Assembly (NCBI RefSeq): GCF_036206005.1
Contig: NZ_CP108143.1
Coordinates: 2,480,001 to 2,544,000 of the forward strand
Direction of reading: 5' to 3'
Length of the DNA: 64,000 nucleotides
Source: Streptomyces sp. NBC_00178
Lineage (GTDB): Bacteria; Actinomycetota; Actinomycetes; Streptomycetales; Streptomycetaceae
In this document: positions 1 through 8,199 of the stretch, in pieces
How positions within the stretch are numbered: the stretch's first letter is position 1
Layout of the letters: each line of letters opens with the position of its first letter
Translations under genes and position numbers: made by a program
The notes under the pieces: model-generated
What the model saw: the letters and a program-made list of their open reading frames with translations, nothing else
Database searches by the model: none
What the model was told of the DNA's origin: nothing

Positions 1-1078
1 ACACGGCCACGGCCGGGCGCGTCGCGCGGCGGCCCTTGCGGGCCGGCTCCTCGGCCTTGCCGGTGAACTCCGGGCGGCCGGCGGCGGCCGTGGCACGTCG
101 GCGCTGACGGCCGCGGGGTGCGGCCTCCTCGACCTGCTCGGTCTCGGTGGCCAGTTCCTCGGCCACCGCGGCGGGAAGGCTCTCGGCGTTCTCGGCGGCC
201 GCCTCGGCGACCTCCTCGACGGGCTGCGGGGGGCCGGCCGGAGAGCTCGCCTTACGGGAGGCGCGGCGGCGGCCACGCGGGGCGTCGGCGGCCTCGGGGG
301 CGGCCTCGGCCGCCGGAGCGGCGACGGGCTCGGCCTGCGTCTCGGTCTGCGCGACCTGACCGGCGTCGGCGGCCTGGGGTGCGCCGGCCGGGGCCGACGC
401 ACGGCGCCTGGTGCGGCCACGCGGCGCGGCGGCCGGTTCCGCGGGGGCGGGCTCGGCGACGGCCTCGGCGGCCTTCACGGGCTCCGCCGCGGGGACGTCC
501 TCGACGACGGGCTCGGCCTGCGGCGGGGCGCCGGCCGGAGCCGTCGCCTTGCGCGTGGCGCGACGACGGCCGCGCGGGGCGGGGGCCTCGACGACGGGGG
601 CCTCGTCGGCCTCCTCCTCGGTGTCCTCGGCCGGGGTCTCCACGACGGGCTCGGCCACGGTCTCCACGACCTCGGCGGCCTGCGGCGCACCGGCCGGAGC
701 CGTCGCCTTGCGCACCGCACGGCGACGCGCACGGACCGGCGGGGCGGCCTCGGCCGGCTCGTCGGCGGGGGCCGGGGTCTCCTCGACGGGCTCGGCCACG
801 GTCTCCACGACCTCGGCGGCCTGCGGCGCACCGGCCGGAGCCGTCGCCTTGCGCACCGCACGGCGACGCGCACGGACCGGCGGGGCGGCCTCGGCCGGCT
901 CCTCGACGGCTTCGGCAGCGGCGGGCGTGGCGGCCTCGGCGGGGGCGGTGCTCTGCTCACCCGACGGCGGGCCGGCGGGGCGGGATGCCGCGCGGCGCCT
1001 GCGGCGCGGCGGCAGCTTGTCCCCGGGGGTGTTGTCTTCGGTGTTACCGGTCGTGCCGGTTTCGTTCTGCTCGTGCAT
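1..1078 (-). CDS. rne: Rne/Rng family ribonuclease (RNase E/G), N-terminal part, cut by left edge
   Basis: This is the first 359 codons of a minus-strand gene that continues past position 1. The visible part begins MHEQNETGTTGNTEDNTPGD and is a low-complexity Ala/Pro/Glu/Arg region with recurring basic blocks such as RARRRAVRKATAPAGAPQA. That composition matches the disordered N-terminal extension of Streptomyces RNase E, the main endoribonuclease of mRNA decay and rRNA processing. The S1 and catalytic domains are not in the window. The ATG at 1078 has GGGAGAA just upstream. Family assignment rests on composition and on the conserved position downstream of the TIGR03936/TIGR03960 pair, so it is partly inference. 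Confidence 0.75.
   Translation of the reverse strand, partial: MHEQNETGTTGNTEDNTPGDKLPPRRRRRAASRPAGPPSGEQSTAPAEAATPAAAEAVEEPAEAAPPVRARRRAVRKATAPAGAPQAAEVVETVAEPVEETPAPADEPAEAAPPVRARRRAVRKATAPAGAPQAAEVVETVAEPVVETPAEDTEEEADEAPVVEAPAPRGRRRATRKATAPAGAPPQAEPVVEDVPAAEPVKAAEAVAEPAPAEPAAAPRGRTRRRASAPAGAPQAADAGQVAQTETQAEPVAAPAAEAAPEAADAPRGRRRASRKASSPAGPPQPVEEVAEAAAENAESLPAAVAEELATETEQVEEAAPRGRQRRRATAAAGRPEFTGKAEEPARKGRRATRPAVAV
644..901 (-). repeat. Exact 117-bp in-gene direct repeat
   Basis: Bases 644-760 are repeated without mismatch at 785-901, an offset of 141 bp (47 codons). The similarity extends about 15 bp further to the left with one mismatch. It lies inside the RNase E N-terminal extension, stays in frame, and duplicates one acidic-plus-basic module of about 39 residues. 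Nucleotide identity, including wobble positions, indicates a recent in-frame duplication. Confidence 0.9.
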
Positions 1079-1307
1079 GCGGGCGGTTCTCCCGTCGCGC
1101 TCCCGGGCGCCACACCTGATTCCGGTCCGACGCGATGCGCGCGGTGTGCGCGGTACCGCCGTCCGGGGCGCGGGCGCCGCACGGGAGCTGATGTCTGGCT
1201 CGCCGGTTCCGTACGCGCTACGCACGGCCTGGCGAAAGTCTTATGGGGCGGTGCGCGGCCCGACCCAGGTGGCTCCCGAGTCGAAGGGCTGCGCTACGAC
1301 GACCGCC

Positions 1308-2129
1308 TTACGCGGAACCCGCACCTTCCGGCGCCGTCGCGGCGGCTGCCGGGTCGGCCGTGGAAACGGCCGGGGCTGCCTCGCGGTCGGGCGCGAGCGG
1401 GTCGGTCACCGTGCCGGACTCCTCGTCGAAGAGACCCTGCGCCAGCCTGGTCACCGCTGCGGGGACCGGCGGCGTCAGATCGGCCACGGCTCGGAGACCT
1501 GAAAGGACGTCGTCGGGTCGCACGGCAGGTGTCACGTGCCGCACTACCAGCCGCAGTATCGCACAAGGCCCGTCCCCGGGCCTATCAGCCTGTGGATCAA
1601 GGGCCTGCAGGTCGGCGACGGCGGCGCGGGCGTCGAAGCTCCGCATGCCGTTCTTCGCCCGGCGCTGGACCTCGACGGTCTCGGCCTCCAGGAAGGCGGC
1701 CACGGCCGTCTTCGCCTCCTCGGCGTCGACCCCGTCCAGACGCATCTCCCACACGGAGGCGGTCAGGCGCTCGGCGAGGCCGGAGGTACGGACCTCGACC
1801 GCGTCGATCACGTCGAGGCCGTCCGGCATCGACGCGTCGAGCAGCCCCCGGAGGGTCTCGGGGTCACGCGCCTCGGTGAGGGCGATCTCCAGGAACTCGG
1901 CCTCACTGCCCGTGCCCGTGGGGGCGGCGTTGGCGTACGACACCTTGGGGTGCGGGGTGAAACCGGCCGAGTAGGCCATGGGCACCTCGGAGCGGCGCAG
2001 TGCCCGCTCGAAGGCGCGCTGGAAGTCTCGGTGACTGGTGAACCGGAGGCGGCCCCGCTTGGTGTAGCGCAGTCGGATGCGCTGCACCGCCGGTGCGGGC
2101 GGCGGGCCTTCGGGCTGTCGCTTGCCCAG
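1308..2129 (-). CDS. TIGR03936 family radical-SAM-associated protein (DUF2344)
   Basis: The protein contains RIRLRYTKRGRLRFTSHRDF and AYSAGFTPHPKVSYANAAP, hallmarks of the DUF2344/TIGR03936 family encoded next to TIGR03960 radical-SAM proteins. It has no cysteine cluster of its own; the biochemical role is not established, though tRNA modification is suspected. The start is unclear. A GAGGAG Shine-Dalgarno at 2138-2143 sits 8 nt before a CTG at 2129 (second residue onward GKRQPEG), which I take as the start. Alternatives are GTG 2087 and GTG 2213. The latter overlaps the stop of the upstream gene as GTGA but has no well-spaced ribosome site. The C-terminal 40 residues are Ala/Pro-rich. Confidence 0.85.
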   Translation of the reverse strand: MGKRQPEGPPPAPAVQRIRLRYTKRGRLRFTSHRDFQRAFERALRRSEVPMAYSAGFTPHPKVSYANAAPTGTGSEAEFLEIALTEARDPETLRGLLDASMPDGLDVIDAVEVRTSGLAERLTASVWEMRLDGVDAEEAKTAVAAFLEAETVEVQRRAKNGMRSFDARAAVADLQALDPQADRPGDGPCAILRLVVRHVTPAVRPDDVLSGLRAVADLTPPVPAAVTRLAQGLFDEESGTVTDPLAPDREAAPAVSTADPAAAATAPEGAGSA

Positions 2130-2209
2130 TGGTTCTTCTCCTCGGTGCGGGGCGGCCGCGGTGGCGTGCCGCCCACGAAGTACAGGGTGCCCCGGGGTGC
2201 TGCTCCGGC

Positions 2210-3376
2210 TCACCCCCGCTCGACGGTTCTACCGACCTGCGGGGAGATCTCGGACGCGGGCGCCGCGCTGGGGACAGTCGTTGTCCTACCCAGGGTACGC
2301 GCAGCCGACCCTCCCGTTTTCCGCGCGTCCCCGGCCTGCGGCTTTCCCACCAGCGCACGCCACGCGTCGCGGCGTGCCATGCGCAGCGTCTCCCGGGCCG
2401 TGGAGAGCGCGCCGCGGACCGCGTGACCCGCGTCCCGTGCGGCCCGCCGGGCGGGAGTCCAGACCGCGTCGCGCAGGAAGTGGCCCACCGGTGTGCACAC
2501 GGCACGGAAGACCCAGGTCGCCGGCGCACCGACCAGATGCCACGCCAGCCGGGCCAGCACCCTGCCGACGGCACGCGAGATGAACCCCGCGATCCGCCAG
2601 GCGACGCCGACGGCGGCCACGACCTCCCGGCCGAGGGGGGCCAGGACACGCCGGTACGCCCAGGCGACCGGACGCACCAGAAGGGTCATGACCAGCCACA
2701 CGGCACCGGTCCACAGCCCCTGCCCCAGAACCGCCATCCCCCGCCCCACCAAACCCAGCACCCACGCCACGCCCCGCCCCACCAAGCCAAGCACCCACGC
2801 CACGCCCCGCCCCAACGGCGTCAGCACACTCCCGTACACCCACACCACCGGAAGCACGAGCAAGGTCGTCACCAGCCAGGCCGCAGCGATGCCGAGCGGC
2901 CTGAGGAGGTATCGCCACAGCCCGACCGCCGGCCACACCAGCAGCAGGGTCACGAGCCCGGTCACGGCCGGGACCAGCAGTCGGGTGTACGTCCACCGCA
3001 GCCCGTGCCAGGCCGGGACGAGCACGGCCGAGTGGAGCCACACCAGCGGGACGACGACCCCGTACCGGACAACCGGCACGACGACGTGGCGCCACAGCCC
3101 CACCCAGGGCCACACGAACAGGGCCGTGGCGAGCCAGGCGAGTGCCTTCACGGCAGGAGCGAGCACCTGGTCGCAGAACCAGTCCGCCGCCCTGGACAGG
3201 GGGCGCAGCAGCAGCCTGTCGAGGAGCCGGCCGCCGGCGACGAGCAGGTCCCAGAGCATGCGGACCGGCAGGACGAGCACCAGCACGACGATCCGGACCG
3301 GAATCCTGACGAGGGTGGTCAGACAGCCCTCACCGCCCTCGTACGGCGCGGGAGTGCGGTGCTTGTCGAGGTCCAT
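2210..3376 (-). CDS. Trp-rich repeat membrane protein of unknown function
   Basis: The 388-residue product has no domain I recognise. After a short polar N-terminus (MDLDKHRTPAPYEGG) the next 250 residues are degenerate repeats of roughly 15-30 residues. Each unit resembles VLxPxxxxxxWL followed by LLVxPxxWxYR, for example VLAPAVKALAWLATALFVWP and LLRPLGIAAAWLVTTLLVLP. Each unit would form a hydrophobic helix or hairpin broken by Pro and capped by Arg/His. The C-terminal 110 residues are basic and soluble-looking. The gene starts just after a strong hairpin and ends inside the possible GTG start of the next gene, so it may be translationally coupled to the DUF2344 gene. I cannot assign a function. 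Confidence 0.8.
   Translation of the reverse strand: MDLDKHRTPAPYEGGEGCLTTLVRIPVRIVVLVLVLPVRMLWDLLVAGGRLLDRLLLRPLSRAADWFCDQVLAPAVKALAWLATALFVWPWVGLWRHVVVPVVRYGVVVPLVWLHSAVLVPAWHGLRWTYTRLLVPAVTGLVTLLLVWPAVGLWRYLLRPLGIAAAWLVTTLLVLPVVWVYGSVLTPLGRGVAWVLGLVGRGVAWVLGLVGRGMAVLGQGLWTGAVWLVMTLLVRPVAWAYRRVLAPLGREVVAAVGVAWRIAGFISRAVGRVLARLAWHLVGAPATWVFRAVCTPVGHFLRDAVWTPARRAARDAGHAVRGALSTARETLRMARRDAWRALVGKPQAGDARKTGGSAARTLGRTTTVPSAAPASEISPQVGRTVERG
2742..2807 (-). repeat. 33-bp tandem duplication
   Basis: Two adjacent 33-bp units (2742-2774 and 2775-2807) differ at about two positions. They encode consecutive copies of the 11-residue unit GRGVAWVLGLV in the Trp-rich membrane protein. Confidence 0.85.
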
Positions 3377-3390
3377 GCCGGTAGGGACGC

Positions 3391-3426
3391 GAACGCCCGG
3401 CCCGGGGTTTCCCGGGCCGGGCGTTC
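3391..3426 (-). terminator. Perfect 16-bp stem hairpin after the TIGR03960 gene
   Basis: The arms GAACGCCCGGCCCGGG and CCCGGGCCGGGCGTTC enclose a 4-nt loop. It lies between the stop of the radical-SAM gene (3452) and the start of the Trp-rich membrane protein (3376), leaving 14 bp before that start. It probably terminates or attenuates the long upstream operon. Confidence 0.75.
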
Positions 3427-3451
3427 GTCACCGGGCTGTCACCCGGAGGGT

Positions 3452-5377
3452 CTACTTCACGACAGTGAGCGGCAGGAGCTTCTTGCCGGTCGGGCCGATC
3501 TGGATGTCGAGGTCGAGCTGCGGGCACACGCCGCAGTCGAAGCACGGCGTCCAGCGGCAGTCCTCGACCTCGGTCTCGTCGAGCGCGTCCTGCCAGTCCT
3601 CCCAGAGCCAGTCCTTGTCGAGGCCGGAGTCCAGGTGGTCCCAGGGCAGGACCTCCTCGTACGTCCGCTCGCGGGTGGTGTACCAGTCGACGTCGACGCC
3701 GAAGGCGGGCAGCGTCTTCTCGGCGCTCTTCATCCACAGGTCGTAGCTGAAGTGCTCGCGCCAGCCGTCGAAGCGGCCCCCGGACTCGTAGACCGCGCGG
3801 ATGACGGAGCCGACGCGGCGGTCGCCGCGGGAGAGCAGGCCCTCGACGATGCCGGGCTTGCCGTCGTGGTAGCGGAAGCCGATGGAGCGCCCGTACTTCT
3901 TGTCGTCGCGGATCTTGTCCCGGAGCTTCTTGAGCCGGGCGTCGGTGTCCTCGGCGCTGAGCTGCGGGGCCCACTGGAAGGGGGTGTGCGGCTTGGGCAC
4001 GAAACCGCCGATGGAGACGGTGCATCGGATGTCGTTCTGCCCGGAGACCTCGCGGCCCTTGGCGATGACGTTGACGGCCATGTCGCCGATCTGGAGGACG
4101 TCCTCGTCGGTCTCGGTGGGCAGGCCGCACATGAAGTACAGCTTCACCTGGCGCCAGCCGTTGCCGTAGGCGGTGGAGACCGTGCGGATCAGGTCCTCCT
4201 CCGAGACCATCTTGTTGATGACCTTGCGCATGCGCTCGGAGCCGCCCTCGGGGGCGAAGGTGAGACCGGACCTGCGGCCGTTGCGGGTCAGCTCGTTGGC
4301 CAGGTCGACGTTGAAGGCGTCGACGCGGGTGGAGGGCAGCGAGAGGCCGATCTTGTCCTCGGTGTACCGGTCGGCGAGGCCCTTGGCGATGTCACCGATC
4401 TCGGTGTGGTCCGCGGACGACAGCGAGAGGAGACCGACCTCCTCGAAGCCGGTGGCCTTGAGACCCTTCTCGACCATCTCGCCGATGCCGGTGATGCTTC
4501 GCTCCCGCACGGGGCGCGTGATCATGCCGGCCTGGCAGAAACGGCAGCCGCGGGTGCAGCCGCGGAAGATCTCGACGGACATCCGCTCGTGGACGGTCTC
4601 GGCGAGGGGCACGAGGGGCTGCTTCGGGTAGGGCCATTCGTCGAGGTCCATGACCGTGTGCTTGGACACGCGCCACGGGACACCGGACTTGTTGGGCACG
4701 ACGCGGCCGATGCGGCCGTCGGGGAGGTACTCGACGTCGTAGAAGCCTGGGACGTAGACGCCGCCGGTCTTCGCGAGGCGGAACAGCACCTCCTCGCGGC
4801 CGCCCGGGCGGCCCTCGGCCTTCCAGGCGCGGATGATCTCGGTGATCTCCAGGACGGCCTGCTCGCCGTCGCCGATCACCGCGCAGTCGATGAAGTCCGC
4901 GATCGGCTCGGGGTTGAACGCGGCGTGGCCGCCCGCCAGCACGATCGGGTGGTCCACGGTCCGGTCCTTGGACTCCAGCGGGATGCCCGCGAGGTCCAGG
5001 GCCGTGAGCATGTTGGTGTAGCCGAGCTCGGTGGAGAAGCTCAGGCCGAACACGTCGAAGGCGCCGACGGGGCGGTGGCTGTCCACGGTGAACTGCGGGA
5101 CCCGGTGCTCGCGCATCAGTTCCTCGAGGTCCGGCCACACGCTGTACGTGCGCTCGGCGAGGACGCCGTCGCGCTCGTTGAGCACCTCGTACAGGATCAT
5201 GACGCCCTGGTTGGGGAGCCCGACCTCGTAGGCGTCCGGGTACATGAGTGCCCAGCGGACGTCGCACTCGTCCCACGGTTTGACGGTGGAGTTCAGCTCA
5301 CCGCCGACGTACTGGATGGGCTTCTGCACATGCGGGAGCAGAGCTTCGAGCTGTGGGAAGACCGACTCGGCAGACAT
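3452..5377 (-). CDS. TIGR03960 family B12-binding radical SAM protein
   Basis: The 641-residue protein has an N-terminal cobalamin-binding-like region (VRWALMYPDAYEVGLPNQGV). A radical-SAM core follows with the 4Fe-4S motif CTRGCRFCQAG, a CxxxCxxC arrangement. The C-terminus carries more cysteines, CRWTPCFDCGVCPQ. These features define TIGR03960, which is nearly always followed by TIGR03936. The pair resembles methylthio- or methyl-transferring enzymes, but the substrate is unknown. I chose ATG 5377 because GAAGGT lies about 8 nt upstream; an ATG at 5410 adds 11 residues but lacks a ribosome site. It follows the CYTH/CHAD gene by about 50 bp on the same strand. Confidence 0.93.
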   Translation of the reverse strand: MSAESVFPQLEALLPHVQKPIQYVGGELNSTVKPWDECDVRWALMYPDAYEVGLPNQGVMILYEVLNERDGVLAERTYSVWPDLEELMREHRVPQFTVDSHRPVGAFDVFGLSFSTELGYTNMLTALDLAGIPLESKDRTVDHPIVLAGGHAAFNPEPIADFIDCAVIGDGEQAVLEITEIIRAWKAEGRPGGREEVLFRLAKTGGVYVPGFYDVEYLPDGRIGRVVPNKSGVPWRVSKHTVMDLDEWPYPKQPLVPLAETVHERMSVEIFRGCTRGCRFCQAGMITRPVRERSITGIGEMVEKGLKATGFEEVGLLSLSSADHTEIGDIAKGLADRYTEDKIGLSLPSTRVDAFNVDLANELTRNGRRSGLTFAPEGGSERMRKVINKMVSEEDLIRTVSTAYGNGWRQVKLYFMCGLPTETDEDVLQIGDMAVNVIAKGREVSGQNDIRCTVSIGGFVPKPHTPFQWAPQLSAEDTDARLKKLRDKIRDDKKYGRSIGFRYHDGKPGIVEGLLSRGDRRVGSVIRAVYESGGRFDGWREHFSYDLWMKSAEKTLPAFGVDVDWYTTRERTYEEVLPWDHLDSGLDKDWLWEDWQDALDETEVEDCRWTPCFDCGVCPQLDLDIQIGPTGKKLLPLTVVK

Positions 5378-5427
5378 CTGTGGACCTTCGTAGCTGGCAG
5401 GGGTGACCATCTAGCGTAACCCGGTGC

Positions 5428-6957
5428 TCAGCCTTCCAGTGCCGCCCGCAGCCGGGGCCGCGACGCCCGCGCCCACACCTCGGGCAGTTCGCCTTCCCGC
5501 GCCCGGGCCGCCGCCTCCTCGCGGCCGTACAGGAGTCCCCAGGTGAACGCGGACTCCCCCGCGCCGTGGGCCTGGACGGCGAGGGCGCGCAGGGCCTCCC
5601 GGGCCATGACGCTGTCCTGGTGGTCTCCCAGGACCGTCTGCACGGACTTCATCCGGCGGGAGAACTTCTTCGCGGGCCGGCCCAGCGCCGGCCTGGCCGC
5701 CTCCGCCGCGTAACGCACGCGCTTGGTGGCCTTGCGCGCCTCGTGCATCGCCACGTCCCGCTCCGGGCCGGGCGGCAGGTCGAGCGCGTGGCCCACCCGG
5801 GCGGCGAGGCGGGCGTAGTCCTTGAGCACCGCGCGCGGCAGGGCGTGCCCGGGGTCCTTCGCCGCACGGCGCCTGAGCGGCGGATCGCCGATGAGGGCGT
5901 CCAGGGCGTCCAGCAGGTCCAGGTAGCGCTCGCTGTCCAGGGCGTCGACGACCCTGCGCCGCGCGCCGGCGTCCGCGGCGACGGTGGACCGCTCCAGGCG
6001 GGCCCGCACCGGGCCGAGCACCAGGGTGTCCGGCAGTCCGGCGACGCGGGAGCGGAGCCGGGCGTCGAGGACTTCCTGGTCGCGCCCGGCCCCGAGCTCG
6101 CCGGCCAGCCACTTGAGTTCGTCGCGGAGGGGGTCGGTGACGGTGCGGTCGAGGACCGGGCGGTACGTCCTGAAGGCGCTGCGCAGCCTCCGCGTGGCGA
6201 CCCGCATGCGGTGGACGGAGTCGGGAAGGTCGCGGCGCACGGCGGGATCGAGCCGGACGAGGGCTTCGGTCTGACGGCGTACGTAGGCGAGCACGTGGTC
6301 GCCTGCGGTCCGCGGCGGCCCGGCCGGCTCCGGGGCTTCGCGCCGCTTCCCGGGAGCCGTCTCGGCCAGTGCCCTGGCGAGCTTGGAGGGGGAGGCGGCC
6401 GGCTGGACACCGGCCTTGCGCAGCCGTCGCTCCACGGCGTCGAGGACGGCGGGGTCCACGTCGTCGGCCAGCTCGACCTCCAGTTCCGTCCAGGCCGCGG
6501 TGGCGCCGCGGCCCTCCTCTGTGAGGCGCTCGGCGAGGACTTCGTCGACGCTGAGTTCGGCGAGCAGGCCGCCGTCGTCGTCGAGGAGGTGGTGGACGTC
6601 GCGCGAGGAGAGGATCCGGACGACGGGGACGACGCCCGCGTGGCGCACGCGGGAGCGGACCAGCCCGGCGAGTCCGGTCGGCAGGCCCTCGCTCAGCGGA
6701 GCCCGGATCTCGTCGCGGACGTCGGCGGACACGGGGAACTTGAGGTGCCATCCGGCGTCCCCGCCGCCGGTCCGGCGCCTCAGTGTGAGGGACCCGGCGG
6801 CCAGCGCGAAGTCCTCGGTGTCGTGGTAGACGGCGTCGAGTTCGGTCAGGCCCCGGTGGACGACCTCCGAGACCCCGGCCGCGCGGGTCAGGTCCGGCAG
6901 CCGGGTCCCGGGAGTCGCTTCGTACTTTCGCTCGACCTCACGCTTCGAGTCCGCCAT
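5428..6957 (-). CDS. CYTH and CHAD domain-containing protein
   Basis: Residues 1-200 form a CYTH domain. The signature ExExK appears as EVERK at residues 7-11, with later charged strands such as HLKFP and ELEVELAD. Residues about 220-500 form a CHAD domain, helical and rich in conserved His/Arg/Lys (DSVHRMRVATRRLRSAFRTY, MHEARKATKRVRY). CYTH enzymes act on triphosphates and CHAD domains bind inorganic polyphosphate, so a role in polyphosphate binding or turnover is likely. No signal peptide is visible. The gene lies 51 bp after rodA and just before the radical-SAM gene, apparently in one transcript. Confidence 0.93.
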   Translation of the reverse strand: MADSKREVERKYEATPGTRLPDLTRAAGVSEVVHRGLTELDAVYHDTEDFALAAGSLTLRRRTGGGDAGWHLKFPVSADVRDEIRAPLSEGLPTGLAGLVRSRVRHAGVVPVVRILSSRDVHHLLDDDGGLLAELSVDEVLAERLTEEGRGATAAWTELEVELADDVDPAVLDAVERRLRKAGVQPAASPSKLARALAETAPGKRREAPEPAGPPRTAGDHVLAYVRRQTEALVRLDPAVRRDLPDSVHRMRVATRRLRSAFRTYRPVLDRTVTDPLRDELKWLAGELGAGRDQEVLDARLRSRVAGLPDTLVLGPVRARLERSTVAADAGARRRVVDALDSERYLDLLDALDALIGDPPLRRRAAKDPGHALPRAVLKDYARLAARVGHALDLPPGPERDVAMHEARKATKRVRYAAEAARPALGRPAKKFSRRMKSVQTVLGDHQDSVMAREALRALAVQAHGAGESAFTWGLLYGREEAAARAREGELPEVWARASRPRLRAALEG

Positions 6958-7008
6958 ACGACGAATCTATCCGCGATGGGCCGGTTCATGCAGGGCGGGC
7001 GTCCGGGC

Positions 7009-8199
7009 TCAGGCGGACATCGGCCGCTGCACCCGGATCGACTGGAGCAGCCCGATGGCCACCCAGACGGCGAACATCGAGGATCCTCCGTACGACACGA
7101 AGGGCAGCGGGAGTCCCGCCACCGGCATGATGCCGAGCGTCATGCCGATGTTCTCGAAGGACTGGAAGGCGAACCAGGCGATGATCCCGGCGGCCACGAT
7201 CGTGCCGTACAGCTCGGTCGTCTCCCGGGCGATCCGGCAGGCGCGCCACAGGATGACACCCAGCAGGACGATGATCAGTCCGGCTCCGAGGAAGCCGAGC
7301 TCCTCACCGGCGACGGTGAACACGAAGTCGGTCTGCTGTTCCGGGACGAACTGCCCCGTGGTCTGCGAACCGTTGAAGAGGCCGGTGCCCGAGAGTCCGC
7401 CGGAGCCGATCGCGATGCGGGCCTGGTTGGTGTTGTAGCCGACTCCGGCCGGGTCGAGCGCCGGGTTGGCGAAGGCGGCGAAACGGGCGATCTGGTAGTC
7501 GTCGAGCACGCCGAGCTGCCAGACGGCCACCGCGCCCGCCGTGCCGGCGCCGAGGAGCCCGAAGATCCAGCGGTTGGACGCCCCGGAGGCCAGGAGCGCG
7601 CCGAGCACGATGACGGCCATGACCATGACGGAGCCGAGGTCCGGCATCAGCATGACGATCGCCATCGGGATGACGGCCACGCCGAGCGCCTTGGCGACCG
7701 TCCGGTGGTCGGGGTGCTGCTGGTCGCCCGCGTCGACGCGGGCGGCGAGCAGCATCGCCATGCCGAGGATGATCGTGATCTTGGTGAACTCGGACGGCTG
7801 GAGGGAGAACCCGCCGGGCAGGAGGATCCAGGCGTGCGCGCCGTTGACGGTGGCGCCGAGCGGTGTGAGGACCGCGAGGACCAGCACCACCGAGATGCCG
7901 TAGAGGACCGGCACCGCGCCCCGGAGGGTGCGGTGCCCGAGCCAGATGGTGCCGATCATCAGCCCGAGGCCGATGCCGGTGTTGAGCGCGTGACGGAAGA
8001 GGAAGTAGTACGGGTCGCCGTGGGTCAGCGAGTCGCGTCCGCGGGTCGCCGACCAGACCAGGAGCGAGCCGACGAACGACAGGGCGACCGCCGAGCCGAG
8101 CAGGGGCCAGTCCAGCCGCCGCACGACGGAGTCGCGGGCGGTGAGCTTGGCCCAGGCGGAACGCTCGGGGGCGTAGCGCGAGACGGAGAAGCCTGCCAT
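7009..8199 (-). CDS. rodA: Rod-shape/spore-wall SEDS protein RodA (FtsW/RodA/SpoVE family)
   Basis: The 396-residue polytopic membrane protein has about ten transmembrane segments. SEDS motifs include LQPSEFTKI, and the C-terminus holds PFVSYGGSSMFAVWV. Family members are peptidoglycan glycosyltransferases that work with a class B PBP, here the gene directly upstream. In Streptomyces the orthologue (often called sfr) acts in spore-wall synthesis with MreB. The start is ATG 8199, which overlaps the mrdA stop by one base (TGATG), a translational-coupling arrangement. Reading frames open well upstream of this ATG but belong to mrdA shadow sequence. Confidence 0.95.
   Translation of the reverse strand: MAGFSVSRYAPERSAWAKLTARDSVVRRLDWPLLGSAVALSFVGSLLVWSATRGRDSLTHGDPYYFLFRHALNTGIGLGLMIGTIWLGHRTLRGAVPVLYGISVVLVLAVLTPLGATVNGAHAWILLPGGFSLQPSEFTKITIILGMAMLLAARVDAGDQQHPDHRTVAKALGVAVIPMAIVMLMPDLGSVMVMAVIVLGALLASGASNRWIFGLLGAGTAGAVAVWQLGVLDDYQIARFAAFANPALDPAGVGYNTNQARIAIGSGGLSGTGLFNGSQTTGQFVPEQQTDFVFTVAGEELGFLGAGLIIVLLGVILWRACRIARETTELYGTIVAAGIIAWFAFQSFENIGMTLGIMPVAGLPLPFVSYGGSSMFAVWVAIGLLQSIRVQRPMSA

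Noticed and set aside
644..901. Direct repeats near the left edge as a possible CRISPR array
   Set aside because: Only two copies, 117 bp long, in frame within a coding sequence, without spacers.
2093..5419. 1108-codon open frame on the plus strand
   Set aside because: It lies opposite the radical-SAM and membrane-protein genes, has no domain, and is rich in Gly/Val/Asp/His as expected for the antisense of GC-rich codons.
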